From: Rhizobium sp. 007
Lineage (GTDB): Bacteria > Pseudomonadota > Alphaproteobacteria > Rhizobiales > Rhizobiaceae
Assembly: GCF_015353075.1 (NCBI RefSeq)
Contig: NZ_CP064187.1
Span: 3,678,501 to 3,742,500 of the forward strand
Length of the DNA stretch: 64,000 nt
Direction: 5' to 3'
Part shown: piece by piece, positions 39,892-48,591 of the stretch
Layout: each line of letters opens with the position of its first letter
Position numbering within the stretch: the stretch's first letter is position 1
The notes under the pieces: model-generated
The model's input: only the letters and a program-made list of their open reading frames with translations
Told to the model about the DNA's origin: nothing
Database searches by the model: none
Program-made: the position numbers and the translations under genes

Positions 39892-41328
39892 TCAAGAAGA
39901 GTGGTAGGCGGCTTCGCCATGGGTCGACAGGTCGAGACCTTCGCGTTCTGCCTCCGGGGTTACGCGCAGGCCGACGATGAGGTCGACGATCTTGTAGAGG
40001 ATCGCAGAGCCGACGCCCGACCAGACGAGGGTCGTCAGGACGCCCTTTAGCTGAGCCCAGACCTGAGTTGCCGTACCGGCGTAGGATGCAGCAAAGTCCG
40101 GCGTCGAGTAGTCGACGATACCTGCGCCGCCGAGCGCCGGGTTGACGAGAATGCCGGTGCCGATGGCGCCGATGATGCCGCCAATGCAATGCACGCCGAA
40201 GACGTCAAGGCTGTCGTCGTAGTTGAACTTGTTCTTCACGACGTCGACGAAGAAATAGCAGGCCGGCGAAACGATCAGGCCGAGAACGATCGAGCCCATC
40301 GGACCTGCAAAGCCTGCTGCCGGCGTAACGGCTACGAGACCGGCGACAGCACCCGAAGCGGCACCCAGCATGGAAGCCTTACCGCGGGCGAAGGTTTCGA
40401 CGATGCACCAGGAAACAGCGGCAGCAGCCGCTGCGACGAAGGTGTTGATCATCGCGAGCGAAGCATAGGAGTTGGCCTCGAGGTTGGAACCGGCGTTGAA
40501 GCCGAACCAGCCGACCCACAGAAGCGATGCGCCGACCATGGTGAGCGTCATCGAGTGCGGAGCCATGATTTCCTTCTTATAACCCGTGCGCTTGCCAAGC
40601 ATGATGGCGCCGACAAGGCCGGCAATACCGGCATTGATGTGAACGACCGTGCCGCCGGCGAAGTCGATTGCACCATAGGAGAAGATCAGGCCGGACGGCG
40701 AGCTGTAGGAGCTCGGACCACCCCAGAACCAGACCATGTGCGCCATCGGGAAGTAGATGAAGGTGACCCACAGGACAACGAACAGCATGACGGCGGAGAA
40801 CTTGATGCGCTCGGCAAACGCACCGACGATGAGGCCGGGCGTAATGCAGGCAAACGTCATCTGGAACACGATGAAGGTGTATTCCGGAATTGCGACGCCC
40901 TTCGAGAAGGTCTCGGCGAGCGACGACGTGTTGACGCCGGCAAGGAAGGCCTTGGAGAAACCGCCGATGAAGCTGTTCAGCGAACCGCCGTCGGTGAAGG
41001 CCAGCGAGTAGCCGTAGGTGACCCAGATCAGCGACACAACGGCGGTGATCATGAAGACCTGCATCAGCACGGAGAGCATGTTCTTGGCGCGTACGAGGCC
41101 GCCATAGAAGAGAGCCAGGCCGGGAATGGTCATCAACAGCACGAGCGCCGAGGAGACGAGCATCCAGGTATTGTCACCCTTGTCCATGGTGAAGGCCGGA
41201 GCCGCTGCAGCCGCGGCATCGGCAGCAGCCGGCGCGGTCTCCTGCGCAAAGGCGACGACCGGCGCCAAGAGCGCGGCAGACGCAGCCCCGAGCCGCGCAA
41301 ATGTGGAAGAAAACTTCGAAATTGACAT
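39892..41328 (-). CDS. amtB: Ammonium transporter
   Basis: 478 aa. Signal peptide (1-29) followed by eleven transmembrane helices. AmtB hallmarks: Phe gate, the twin-His pore (HINAGIAGLVGA and GVHCIGGIIGAIGTG), AHMVWFWGG and DFAGGTVVHI. A trimeric NH3/NH4+ channel shut by GlnK binding. It lies 28 bp after glnK and shares its sigma-54-type promoter. The ending EAEREGLDLSTHGEAAYHSS is typical. Confidence 0.95.
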   Translation of the reverse strand: MSISKFSSTFARLGAASAALLAPVVAFAQETAPAAADAAAAAAPAFTMDKGDNTWMLVSSALVLLMTIPGLALFYGGLVRAKNMLSVLMQVFMITAVVSLIWVTYGYSLAFTDGGSLNSFIGGFSKAFLAGVNTSSLAETFSKGVAIPEYTFIVFQMTFACITPGLIVGAFAERIKFSAVMLFVVLWVTFIYFPMAHMVWFWGGPSSYSSPSGLIFSYGAIDFAGGTVVHINAGIAGLVGAIMLGKRTGYKKEIMAPHSMTLTMVGASLLWVGWFGFNAGSNLEANSYASLAMINTFVAAAAAAVSWCIVETFARGKASMLGAASGAVAGLVAVTPAAGFAGPMGSIVLGLIVSPACYFFVDVVKNKFNYDDSLDVFGVHCIGGIIGAIGTGILVNPALGGAGIVDYSTPDFAASYAGTATQVWAQLKGVLTTLVWSGVGSAILYKIVDLIVGLRVTPEAEREGLDLSTHGEAAYHSS

Positions 41329-41356
41329 TGGAATAAAGCTCCTTGCTCAGCCGTTC

Positions 41357-41809
<453 letters not shown>

Positions 41810-41918
41810 TTATAAGTTATTGAAAAGTAAAGAGTATAATGAACGATGCTATTTAAGAGGCAAATGTCAGGGCAACAACCGCCCAAATAATGCCCAAATT
41901 TGCAAATTTGCACATTTT

Positions 41919-42803
41919 TTATTCATTTGCCTTTTTCCGAATCAAACCTTCCTGCGCGACTGACGCAATCAGAACACCCGACCGGGTAAAGAGGCTACCG
42001 CGCGTGAGACCGCGGGCACCAAAAGCCGATGGGCTATCTTGTGTGTAAAGCAGCCAATCCTCAAGTTTATCAGGCCGATGAAACCACATGGAATGGTCAA
42101 GGCTCGCAACCTGCAGGCTCTGGTCGAAGATCGACGTCCCATGAGCGTAGAGCGAGGTATCGAGCAGCGTCATGTCGGAGAGATAGGCAAGCACAGCAGC
42201 TTGATAGAGCCGGTTATCCGGGACCGGCCCTGTCGCGCGCACCCAGACATCCTGTCGGGGATCGAGCTTCTTGTCGGAAAAATAGTGTGTCAGCGAAACC
42301 GGCCGGATTTCGATCGGCCGTTCGCGCTCCCAGTATTTGCGCACAGCCGCCGGCGCATGCGCGAGATACTGCTCCTTGATCTGCTGTTCGCCGAGCAATC
42401 TTTCCGGCCTGGGGACATCGGGCATCACGATCTGATGATCGAAGCCCGGTTCCTCGACCTGGAAGGAGCACGAGAGTGCAAAAATCGCCTTGCCGTGCTG
42501 GATTGCCACCACCCGGCGCGTGTTGAAGCTCGATCCGTCACGGATGCGCTCCACCTGATAGACGATCGGTACGGAAGGATCGCCCGGCCGCATGAAATAA
42601 GCATGCAGCGAGTGAACGAAGCGCTCTGTCTCAATCGTCCGCTGGGCAGCCATCAATGCCTGACCGATCACCTGTCCGCCAAAGACGCGCTGCCAGCCGA
42701 CCTGCGGACTGCGGCCGCGAAAGATATCGACTTCGATCGGCTCGAGATCGAGCGTCGCGAGCAGCGTTTCCATGGCAGTGGGTTTGGCCGCGTCTTCCAT
42801 CAT
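41919..42803 (-). CDS. tesB: Acyl-CoA thioesterase II
   Basis: 294 aa, double hotdog. TesB markers: FRGRSPQVGWQRVFGGQVIGQAL, HSLHAYFMRPGDP, the catalytic Asp in LAYLSDMTLLDTSL, Ser/Thr and Gln near the C-terminus (SLDHSMWFHRP, LTRGSLFTRSGVLIASVAQEGLIR). It hydrolyses long-chain acyl-CoA. Two ATGs are possible, 42803 and 42800. It is divergent from the hydroxylase gene at 42888. Confidence 0.93.
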   Translation of the reverse strand: MMEDAAKPTAMETLLATLDLEPIEVDIFRGRSPQVGWQRVFGGQVIGQALMAAQRTIETERFVHSLHAYFMRPGDPSVPIVYQVERIRDGSSFNTRRVVAIQHGKAIFALSCSFQVEEPGFDHQIVMPDVPRPERLLGEQQIKEQYLAHAPAAVRKYWERERPIEIRPVSLTHYFSDKKLDPRQDVWVRATGPVPDNRLYQAAVLAYLSDMTLLDTSLYAHGTSIFDQSLQVASLDHSMWFHRPDKLEDWLLYTQDSPSAFGARGLTRGSLFTRSGVLIASVAQEGLIRKKANE

Positions 42804-42837
42804 TTGTTCAGCTCCCAACGGTAGGAAGTGGGGATGC

Positions 42838-42857
42838 GATGATCTATATAGATCATC
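42838..42857. promoter_or_regulatory. Perfect 20-bp palindrome in a divergent promoter region
   Basis: GATGATCTATATAGATCATC is fully self-complementary. It lies in the 84-bp space between the starts of tesB and the ubiquinone-type hydroxylase gene. This is likely an operator for a dimeric repressor; no known box is matched with certainty. Confidence 0.5.
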
Positions 42858-42887
42858 ATTGTAATCACAAGGCGCGGAGAGCGGGCG

Positions 42888-44102
42888 ATGCAGGACATGC
42901 TGGTTGTTGGCGGAGGTTACGTCGGCCTTTCCGCGGCGGTCGCCGTCAAGCAGGCTGCCCCCCACCTCGATATTGCGGTCGTTGAAGCAGCGCCTGAGAA
43001 TGCCTGGCAGAAGGATATGCGCGCCTCGGCAATCATCGCCGCGGCAACGAAGATGCTGGAAGTCTTCGGCATCTGGGAGGAAATCAAGCCTGAAGCCCAG
43101 CCGATCACCAAGATGATCGTGACCGATTCGAGGACAGCCGACCCGGTCCGCCCGGTTTTCCTGACCTTCGATGGTGAAGTGGAAGATGGCCGCCCTTTTG
43201 CGCACATGATCCCGAACGCCGTCCTGGTCGGCGCGTTGCGCGGCGTCTGTGACCGGCTCGGCATCGAAATCCGGCATGGACTGAGCGCCACCGGCCTGAA
43301 GACGGAAGAAAACCGGATCTCCGTGACGTTGTCCGATGGCAGCGCACTGGAATCACGCTTGCTCGTCGCCTGCGATGGGGTGCGCTCGAAGCTCCGCGAT
43401 CTTGCAGGCATAAAGACGGTCAGCTGGGATTACGGCCAGTCAGGCATCGTGGTAACCGTCGAGCACGAGCGGCCGCACAATGGCTGCGCCGAGGAGCATT
43501 TCCTGCCCTCCGGTCCCTTTGCGATCCTGCCGCTCACCAACAACCGGTCTTCCCTTGTCTGGACCGAGCAGGCCCACGATGCCGACCGGCTTGTTGCCGG
43601 CGACGACCTGATTTTCGAAGAGGAACTGGAGCGCCGTTTCGGCCACAAGCTCGGCGCGCTCAAGGTGATTGGCGAAAGGCGCGCCTTCCCGCTCGGCCTG
43701 ACGCTCGCCCGGGCCTTCGTGGCGCCGCGCTTTGCACTTGCAGGCGATGCAGCCCACGGCATTCACCCGATTTCCGGCCAGGGCCTCAATCTCGGCTTCA
43801 AGGACGTGGCAGCATTGGCAGAAACCATCGTCGAGGCCGACCGGCTCGGGCTCGATATCGGCTCGATCAATATTCTCGAGCGCTACCAGACTTGGCGCCG
43901 CTTCGATACTTTCCGCATGGGGGTGACGACCGACGTGCTGAACCGGCTGTTCTCCAATGACGTGATGCCGGTGCGCATTGCCCGCGACGTCGGCCTGGGC
44001 ATCGTCGACAGGATCCCGAGCCTCAAGTCCTTCTTCATCGGGCAGGCGGCCGGGACCGCGGCCAGGAACAATCCGCGGCTTTTGGCAGGCGAGACGATCT
44101 AA
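42888..44102 (+). CDS. UbiH/UbiF/VisC-family FAD-dependent hydroxylase
   Basis: 404 aa. FAD-binding [15 protein letters not shown] at the N-terminus, the DG motif [12 protein letters not shown] and the [18 protein letters not shown] stretch at about residue 286 define the ubiquinone-synthesis monooxygenase group. It would hydroxylate a prenylated ring in coenzyme Q biosynthesis; the position on the ring cannot be told from sequence by eye. Its stop interlocks with the Trm112 stop. Confidence 0.88.
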   Translation: MQDMLVVGGGYVGLSAAVAVKQAAPHLDIAVVEAAPENAWQKDMRASAIIAAATKMLEVFGIWEEIKPEAQPITKMIVTDSRTADPVRPVFLTFDGEVEDGRPFAHMIPNAVLVGALRGVCDRLGIEIRHGLSATGLKTEENRISVTLSDGSALESRLLVACDGVRSKLRDLAGIKTVSWDYGQSGIVVTVEHERPHNGCAEEHFLPSGPFAILPLTNNRSSLVWTEQAHDADRLVAGDDLIFEEELERRFGHKLGALKVIGERRAFPLGLTLARAFVAPRFALAGDAAHGIHPISGQGLNLGFKDVAALAETIVEADRLGLDIGSINILERYQTWRRFDTFRMGVTTDVLNRLFSNDVMPVRIARDVGLGIVDRIPSLKSFFIGQAAGTAARNNPRLLAGETI

Positions 44103-44287
44103 TCGTCCAGCCCCCGCGCCTCTGACACCAGCATGATCGGGATGCCGTCACGAATCGGATAGGCAAGGCGCGCCTTTTCCGAGACGAGTTCGTTGTGCTC
44201 GCGGTCATAGCGGAGCGTGCCCTTGGTGAGCGGACAAACAAGGAGCTCAAGCAGTTTCGGATCAACACGGCTGAGTTTTTCGTCCAT
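44099..44287 (-). CDS. Trm112 family protein
   Basis: 62 aa from the ATG at 44287. [17 protein letters not shown] and [12 protein letters not shown] are the family core. Unlike many relatives it has one Cys (CPL), so no zinc knuckle. Eukaryotic Trm112 activates methyltransferases; the bacterial role is unclear. 10 bp after the LON-domain gene, same strand. Confidence 0.85.
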   Translation of the reverse strand: MDEKLSRVDPKLLELLVCPLTKGTLRYDREHNELVSEKARLAYPIRDGIPIMLVSEARGLDD

Positions 44288-44297
44288 ACCCGATGAT

Positions 44298-44981
44298 TTA
44301 CTGCAAAACCGTATCGGAGTCACCGAAGACCCGCGCGAGCACGATTTCTGTGATTGCGATCAGGGTTTCCGCCCTGGTTTTGAGATCGGGAGCCTCCAGC
44401 AGCGCCTGTTTCTCTGCAGGGCCAAAGGGCGACATCATCGCAAGCGAATTCACGAGCGTCAGATTGCTGGCGCGCTCGACGCTTTCCCAGTCGGCCTCCA
44501 GCTTGTTCGCATCGAGGTAGGCCCTGAAAGCGGAAAGCAAAGCGCCACGATCGACGGCATCTTCTTCATCGCGTGCGGAAAGATCGGAAATGAAGGGAGC
44601 GATGCGGAAGCTTCTGAACGGCTCATGCGTCATTTTCTCGCCAAGCAGGCGGAAACGGCAAACGCCCGTTAGCGAAACGATATAGCGCCCGTCGCCCGTC
44701 TCGGCGAAAGAGGTGATCCGCCCGATGCAGCCGACGGGAGCAAGATGAGGTTCGCCGCTTTTGTCGCCCGCCGTCGAATCATTGTCGCCAAGCGCCGGCT
44801 GGACCATGCCGATCAGCCGGTTGCCAGCCAGCGCTGCGTCAAACATCGCGAGATAACGCGGCTCGAAAATATTCAGCGGAAGCTGTCCCGTAGGCAGGAG
44901 AAGAGCGCCGGTCAGAGGAAAGACGGCGATCGAATCTGGCAGATCGCCGGGCTTTAAATATCTTGCATTCCCGACTTGCAT
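44298..44981 (-). CDS. LON peptidase substrate-binding domain protein
   Basis: 227 aa from the ATG at 44981 ([22 protein letters not shown]). It contains only the N-terminal LON/PUA-like domain ([44 protein letters not shown]) with no ATPase or protease domain. Function unknown in bacteria; stand-alone forms are widespread. Between the thioredoxin and Trm112 genes on the same strand, an arrangement common in Rhizobiales. Confidence 0.87.
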   Translation of the reverse strand: MQVGNARYLKPGDLPDSIAVFPLTGALLLPTGQLPLNIFEPRYLAMFDAALAGNRLIGMVQPALGDNDSTAGDKSGEPHLAPVGCIGRITSFAETGDGRYIVSLTGVCRFRLLGEKMTHEPFRSFRIAPFISDLSARDEEDAVDRGALLSAFRAYLDANKLEADWESVERASNLTLVNSLAMMSPFGPAEKQALLEAPDLKTRAETLIAITEIVLARVFGDSDTVLQ

Positions 44982-45086
44982 CAAAACTTGTCCCACAACC
45001 AAGCGGCAGGAGCGAAACGATGCTCCCTGTCCTGCCTGTGAAATGTGGTGCCCTTGCCCAAAAACGCAAGGGCAAGGCTTTGAAAG

Positions 45087-46058
45087 TTACGAGAAGAGCA
45101 TCGCCGAAAGCTTGCGCCGCGCGGACACCGTTGCCGGATCCTTGAAGCCCCAAACTTCGAAGAACTGCAGGAGTTGGCGGCGTGCGCCGTCGTCATCGAA
45201 GGTCCGGTCCTTGCGCATGATATGGAGCAGATGCTCGGCCGCCTCGTCGCGCTTTCCCTCGACGTTCAGGATCTTGGCAAGCTTCATGCGCGCATCGTGG
45301 TTATCCGGATCGACCGCAAGGTCCTGTTCCAGGGCGATTGGATCACCGAGCTTGCGGGCTTCTTCGATCTGATCGAGCTTCGTGATGACGGCCTGAATCC
45401 CGGCGTCCTTGGCAAGCTCTTCCGGCAGATCGGTCAGCGCTTCGCGAGCGCGCTGATGCTGGTTGGCGGCAATCATGCATTCGGCCATCCCGGCAAGCGC
45501 CTTGGCATTTTCCGGATCGGCTTGCATGATCGCGCCGTAGAGTTGCGCGGCACCATTAACGTCGCCCGCGGCCAGGAGCCCCGCAGCCTCCTCGAGCACC
45601 GCTTCGATCTCCGCAGCCTGATCTGCACCAGCAGGACCGGCGATGCGGTCGATGAACTGGCGAACCTGGCTTTCCGGCACGGCACCCATGAAGCCATCGG
45701 CCGGGCGGCCGCCGACGAAAGCGATCACGGCCGGGATCGACTGGATGCCAAGCTGGCCTGCGATCGACGGATGGTCGTCGATATTCATCTTCACGAGCTT
45801 CACGCGGCCTTGCGCTTCATTGACCACTTTCTCGAGCACTGGCGTCAATTGTTTGCACGGGCCGCACCAAGGCGCCCAGAAATCAACGAGCACGGGCTGG
45901 TTGCGCGATTCCTCGATGACGTCCTTCGTGAAAGTGGCGGTTGTCGTATCCTTGATATGTCCGCCGCCTGCCGCCGGCTGTGGCGCCGAACCGAAATTCG
46001 CCGTTGCCGACATCTGACTGCCGAAGGAATTGCTGTAGGAATTGTCGCTGCCGCTCAT
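45087..46058 (-). CDS. CnoX/YbbN-type thioredoxin with TPR domain
   Basis: 323 aa. Gly/Ser-rich N-terminal 35 residues, a thioredoxin domain with active site WAPWCGPCK (about residue 66) and cis-Pro in QSIPAVIAF, then a helical TPR-like region to the C-terminus. E. coli CnoX (YbbN) is a holdase that protects proteins from HOCl and passes them to GroEL and has lost one Cys; this one keeps both Cys, so it should be redox-active. The LON-domain gene follows. Confidence 0.88.
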   Translation of the reverse strand: MSGSDNSYSNSFGSQMSATANFGSAPQPAAGGGHIKDTTTATFTKDVIEESRNQPVLVDFWAPWCGPCKQLTPVLEKVVNEAQGRVKLVKMNIDDHPSIAGQLGIQSIPAVIAFVGGRPADGFMGAVPESQVRQFIDRIAGPAGADQAAEIEAVLEEAAGLLAAGDVNGAAQLYGAIMQADPENAKALAGMAECMIAANQHQRAREALTDLPEELAKDAGIQAVITKLDQIEEARKLGDPIALEQDLAVDPDNHDARMKLAKILNVEGKRDEAAEHLLHIMRKDRTFDDDGARRQLLQFFEVWGFKDPATVSARRKLSAMLFS

Positions 46059-46112
46059 TGGTATCTCCCGCCATGCCGGTTGCCCGGCTTTTTCTAGCGC
46101 TAAAATCGTATG

Positions 46113-46622
46113 TCAGGCCGTCACTTTCAAGACAAGCGGCTTATGGCCGGTCGCTTCCATGAAGCGAATGAGATCTGCGCTTGCAATCGACGTCGTCGCA
46201 TCGTTGGACAACGGATGGCAATTGACGACCTCCTCCTTCATCAAGTCCGCATCGAGCACGAAGGTCACATTGTTGCCCATGTCGTTGATGGCGCCAAAGG
46301 CGGTGACCGCGCCGGGGATCACGCCAAGATATTCCATCAGCTTTTCCGCCTTGCCGAACGAAACCTTGCTGGCGGCGCCGATCAGCCCATGCACGGTCTT
46401 GAGATCGACAACGGCATGTTCCTCGACCGTCAGCAGGAAGAACTGATCCTTCTTATCTTTCACGAAAAGGTTTTTTGTATGCCCGCCGGGAATAGCATCG
46501 CGCAGCGACACCGATTCGGCCACGGTGAAGACTGGAGCATGCTCATGCGTGCTGTGCGCGATGCCGAGCCCGTCGAGGAAGGCGAAAAGTTCGTTCTTGT
46601 TTTTCGGCTTGGCTTCAGTCAT
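46113..46622 (-). CDS. Prolyl-tRNA deacylase (ProXp/YbaK family)
   Basis: 169 aa from the ATG at 46622. YbaK/ProRS-INS editing domain: THEHAPVFTVAESVSLRD at the start, GGHTKNLFVKDKKDQFFLL, the catalytic Lys-containing region and GVIPGAVTAFGAINDMG. It removes alanine mis-attached to tRNA-Pro (ProXp-ala type). Upstream frame to 46790 is not conserved. It precedes the tRNA-Gly gene, reading away from it. Confidence 0.85.
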   Translation of the reverse strand: MTEAKPKNKNELFAFLDGLGIAHSTHEHAPVFTVAESVSLRDAIPGGHTKNLFVKDKKDQFFLLTVEEHAVVDLKTVHGLIGAASKVSFGKAEKLMEYLGVIPGAVTAFGAINDMGNNVTFVLDADLMKEEVVNCHPLSNDATTSIASADLIRFMEATGHKPLVLKVTA

Positions 46623-46876
46623 CGCGGCATCCGTGCGGAAAGAAGGAGATAAGGTGCCCCTGATTAAGTCGGAGGGACGTGTTTTGCAATGTTCGGGATC
46701 GACGCTTATCCCTGAATTTGCGGCAGTTTGCGAAAGCGCCTCTGAAATCGTGGAATTTTTCTTGGCCTTTGCGTGATTTCCCTGTTGCATTTAAAAATCG
46801 ATTGGGCCATATAGCGCCCGTCGCCGCAAGGTGGCAGCCCACGGTCCACCAACTACCCCGGACCGATGCGGATTGA

Positions 46877-46951
46877 GCGGGTGTAGCTCAGGGGTAGAGC
46901 ACAACCTTGCCAAGGTTGGGGTCGAGGGTTCAAATCCCTTCGCCCGCTCCA
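46877..46951 (+). tRNA. tRNA-Gly (anticodon GCC)
   Basis: 75 nt. Acceptor GCGGGTG / CGCCCGC, D arm GCTC...GAGC, anticodon arm AACCT-TGCCAAG-GTT with anticodon GCC, T arm GAGGG-TTCAAAT-CCCTT with the TTC motif, discriminator T and encoded CCA. Its 3' half is duplicated imperfectly at 48363-48397, so this tRNA served as an integration site. Confidence 0.95.
46905..46942 (+). repeat. att-like direct repeat, tRNA copy (left end of mini-island)
   Basis: The segment CTTGCC(AA)GGTTGGGG... to ...CCTTCG inside tRNA-Gly is repeated 1.45 kb downstream. The last 29 nt (46914-46942) match the downstream copy at 28 of 29 positions. Confidence 0.75.
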
Positions 46952-46995
46952 GTCTCCAAATTGTCCATACCGGAGACATAGGTAACAAAACGTAC

Positions 46996-47205
46996 CTAAC
47001 ACATGGGTGACAACCTCGTGCCGAACGGGTTGTCGATGGTTTGCAAGGTCCTCTGCTCCAGGTCGATATATCCCAGATCATAATGCATGAAGCTGACGAG
47101 CCAAATGCCGTCGTCGACTTCCTTGAGCCCCAGTTTCTGGCCGGCCAGCACGGTCGGGATGTTGATCTTCTTGCGATAGATGCAGATGCGGCTCGCAATT
47201 GGTCA
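46996..47205 (-). mobile_element. IS481-like transposase remnant (C-terminal end)
   Basis: Minus strand, about 60 residues ending at the TAG 46996-46998: KKINIPTVLAGQKLGLKEVD, then WLVSFMHYDLGYIDLEQRTL and NPFGTRLSPM. This is the C-terminus of an integrase-core transposase of the IS481 type. An in-frame stop lies just upstream (about 47201), so the rest of the gene is lost. The following bases (GTAACAAAA...TAACACATGGGTGACA) look like the IS end. Confidence 0.7.
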
Positions 47206-47235
47206 CCAGCGCATCTCTGTCGTGGACAGGGGTAG

Positions 47236-47455
47236 TCGCCCAACCAGGCCACAAGCCATCGTCGGAAGAATTCTCTTTTTGCCGGCAGTGCCGGGGGCGG
47301 TCGCACCTGGGCCACCATCGCAACGCTCATTCAGATCCGCCAAGATGAACGACGTCGATCCGCTGGCATGGCTGACGCAGGCCCTCGAGCGCATCGCAGC
47401 GGGTGGCCAGCCAGCGAAATCGAAACTTTCATGCCGTGGAATTTTGCAACGTATC
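47236..47455 (+). mobile_element. IS66-like TnpC remnant (C-terminal end), several frameshifts
   Basis: Reading across frames gives RPQAIVG, RKNSLFAGSAGGGRTWATIA, AKMNDVDPLAWLTQALERIA and WPASEIETFMPWNF, in that order. These are the conserved C-terminal blocks of IS66 transposases. At least three single-base frame changes separate them (about 47265, 47332 and 47402). The other IS66 genes are absent. Confidence 0.7.
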
Positions 47456-47492
47456 GGCCTTGGTTCATCGCTTGCTATGCAAGGCGACCGGT

Positions 47493-48074
47493 TTAGGCCA
47501 CTATGAAATCGTAGCGGCCGAATTTTCCGTCGCTCGTCGCCCCGACATCGAGCAACAAGGCTGCGTTGAATATCCGGTCACGTTCATTGTCCGGCTCACC
47601 GGGAAAATAGAGCTGCGTCGTCAGCACTTTTCCGCCGGGCCGTTGGACTTTCAGGTGGTAATGCCGGGTGCGGCCAGGATAGACCCCTGGCACGATCGTC
47701 TCAAACCACCATTTGCCTTCAGCATCGGTGAATTGATGTCCGCGGAGTTTGTATCCGCTGTTGTCATAGCTGCCAATCTCATTGGCATGCCATAACTCGA
47801 TCAACGCTTTTGCCACGGGCTGGCAGTTCTCGGTCAGCACGTAACCGGCAAGCGTCATCCTTTCACCGCCCGGTGCATCGCTCGCGAAGTCCTGTTTTTC
47901 AGGGCTCTCCCGGGTGAAATACGGGCCTTCGGTCTGCGCTGGCGTCAGATCGTCGTCATCATCGCAAGTTGGTGTAAGCGACAGCTGCGCAGGAGCGCCG
48001 GCTGCATGGCCGAGTCTCGGGAGCACAATCGGCGTGGCAACGAAGCCCATAAGGAAATGTCGCCGGGTCGGCAT
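47493..48074 (-). CDS. Exported intradiol ring-cleavage dioxygenase
   Basis: 193 aa. The Tat-type N-terminus TRRHFLMGFVATPIVLPRLG suggests export in folded form. The catalytic domain has TEGPYF, LIELWHANEIGSYDN and the iron site with Tyr and His residues in VPGVYPGRTRHYHLKV. Intradiol enzymes open catechol rings using Fe(III); exported members of this short type have no assigned substrate. It is the only intact gene between the two att-like repeats, so it is a passenger or survivor of the mini-island. Confidence 0.85.
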   Translation of the reverse strand: MPTRRHFLMGFVATPIVLPRLGHAAGAPAQLSLTPTCDDDDDLTPAQTEGPYFTRESPEKQDFASDAPGGERMTLAGYVLTENCQPVAKALIELWHANEIGSYDNSGYKLRGHQFTDAEGKWWFETIVPGVYPGRTRHYHLKVQRPGGKVLTTQLYFPGEPDNERDRIFNAALLLDVGATSDGKFGRYDFIVA

Positions 48075-48591
48075 GGCGTTGTATCTCCCCTAACATGGAA
48101 ACCAAGATCCTTGCGGCTCCATTGGGCAGAAGTGGGGCGGGTCGCTAGGAATTTGGGTACTCAATAGTTGTAGCGGCGCGCATGGCCCGAATGCCTTGCT
48201 GTTGCCTCCGGTAACAGTCACCGGATTTCGGCCAAGTGCAATCTATTTCCACGTATGCACTTCGCGTCACACTCATCGAGTGCTCCGCGCAAAAACCGCT
48301 CCTTCTAGAACTGGAGTGAATTTTGCAGTACGGGCACGATCCTACGACGTCGCAATTTTATGCTTGCCGGTTGGGGTCGAGGGTTCAAATTCCTTCGAGC
48401 TCTCGTTTTCATAGAAATATCAAATATTTATAATAATCATCGGTAAGACGATGTAGTGTTCTAAAGCCATGTCGCCACGTCAGCGCCAAAACGGCCGATC
48501 GCAGCCATTTGCCGCACTATCTGAAAAGAATTTGATTTGCGCGCAACGCATCGCCATGTTGAGCGAGGGCGGGCAACGGTTGGTTTGATGT
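48075..48591. other. Intergenic region containing the right att-like repeat
   Basis: 517 bp without a gene. It contains the partial tRNA copy (48363-48397) followed by an AT-rich stretch (48405-48450). That marks the probable right edge of the island; sequence after about 48450 should belong to the glycoamylase gene promoter. Confidence 0.5.
48363..48397 (+). repeat. att-like partial copy of tRNA-Gly (right end of mini-island)
   Basis: CTTGCC followed by GGTTGGGGTCGAGGGTTCAA and ATTCCTTCG repeats the tRNA from the anticodon to the T arm, with a 2-nt deletion and one mismatch. Similarity stops upstream at the anticodon and fades after the T arm. It has the orientation and partial 3' content expected for an integrase attachment site. 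Confidence 0.75.

Noticed and set aside
41890-41918. NtrC binding site upstream of glnK
   Set aside because: The palindrome TGCAAATTTGCA lacks the spacing and CC/GG of the NtrC consensus; kept only as an observation.
48363-48410. Second tRNA-Gly gene
   Set aside because: Only the part from the anticodon to the T arm is present, with a deletion and no acceptor stem, so it is a remnant rather than a gene.
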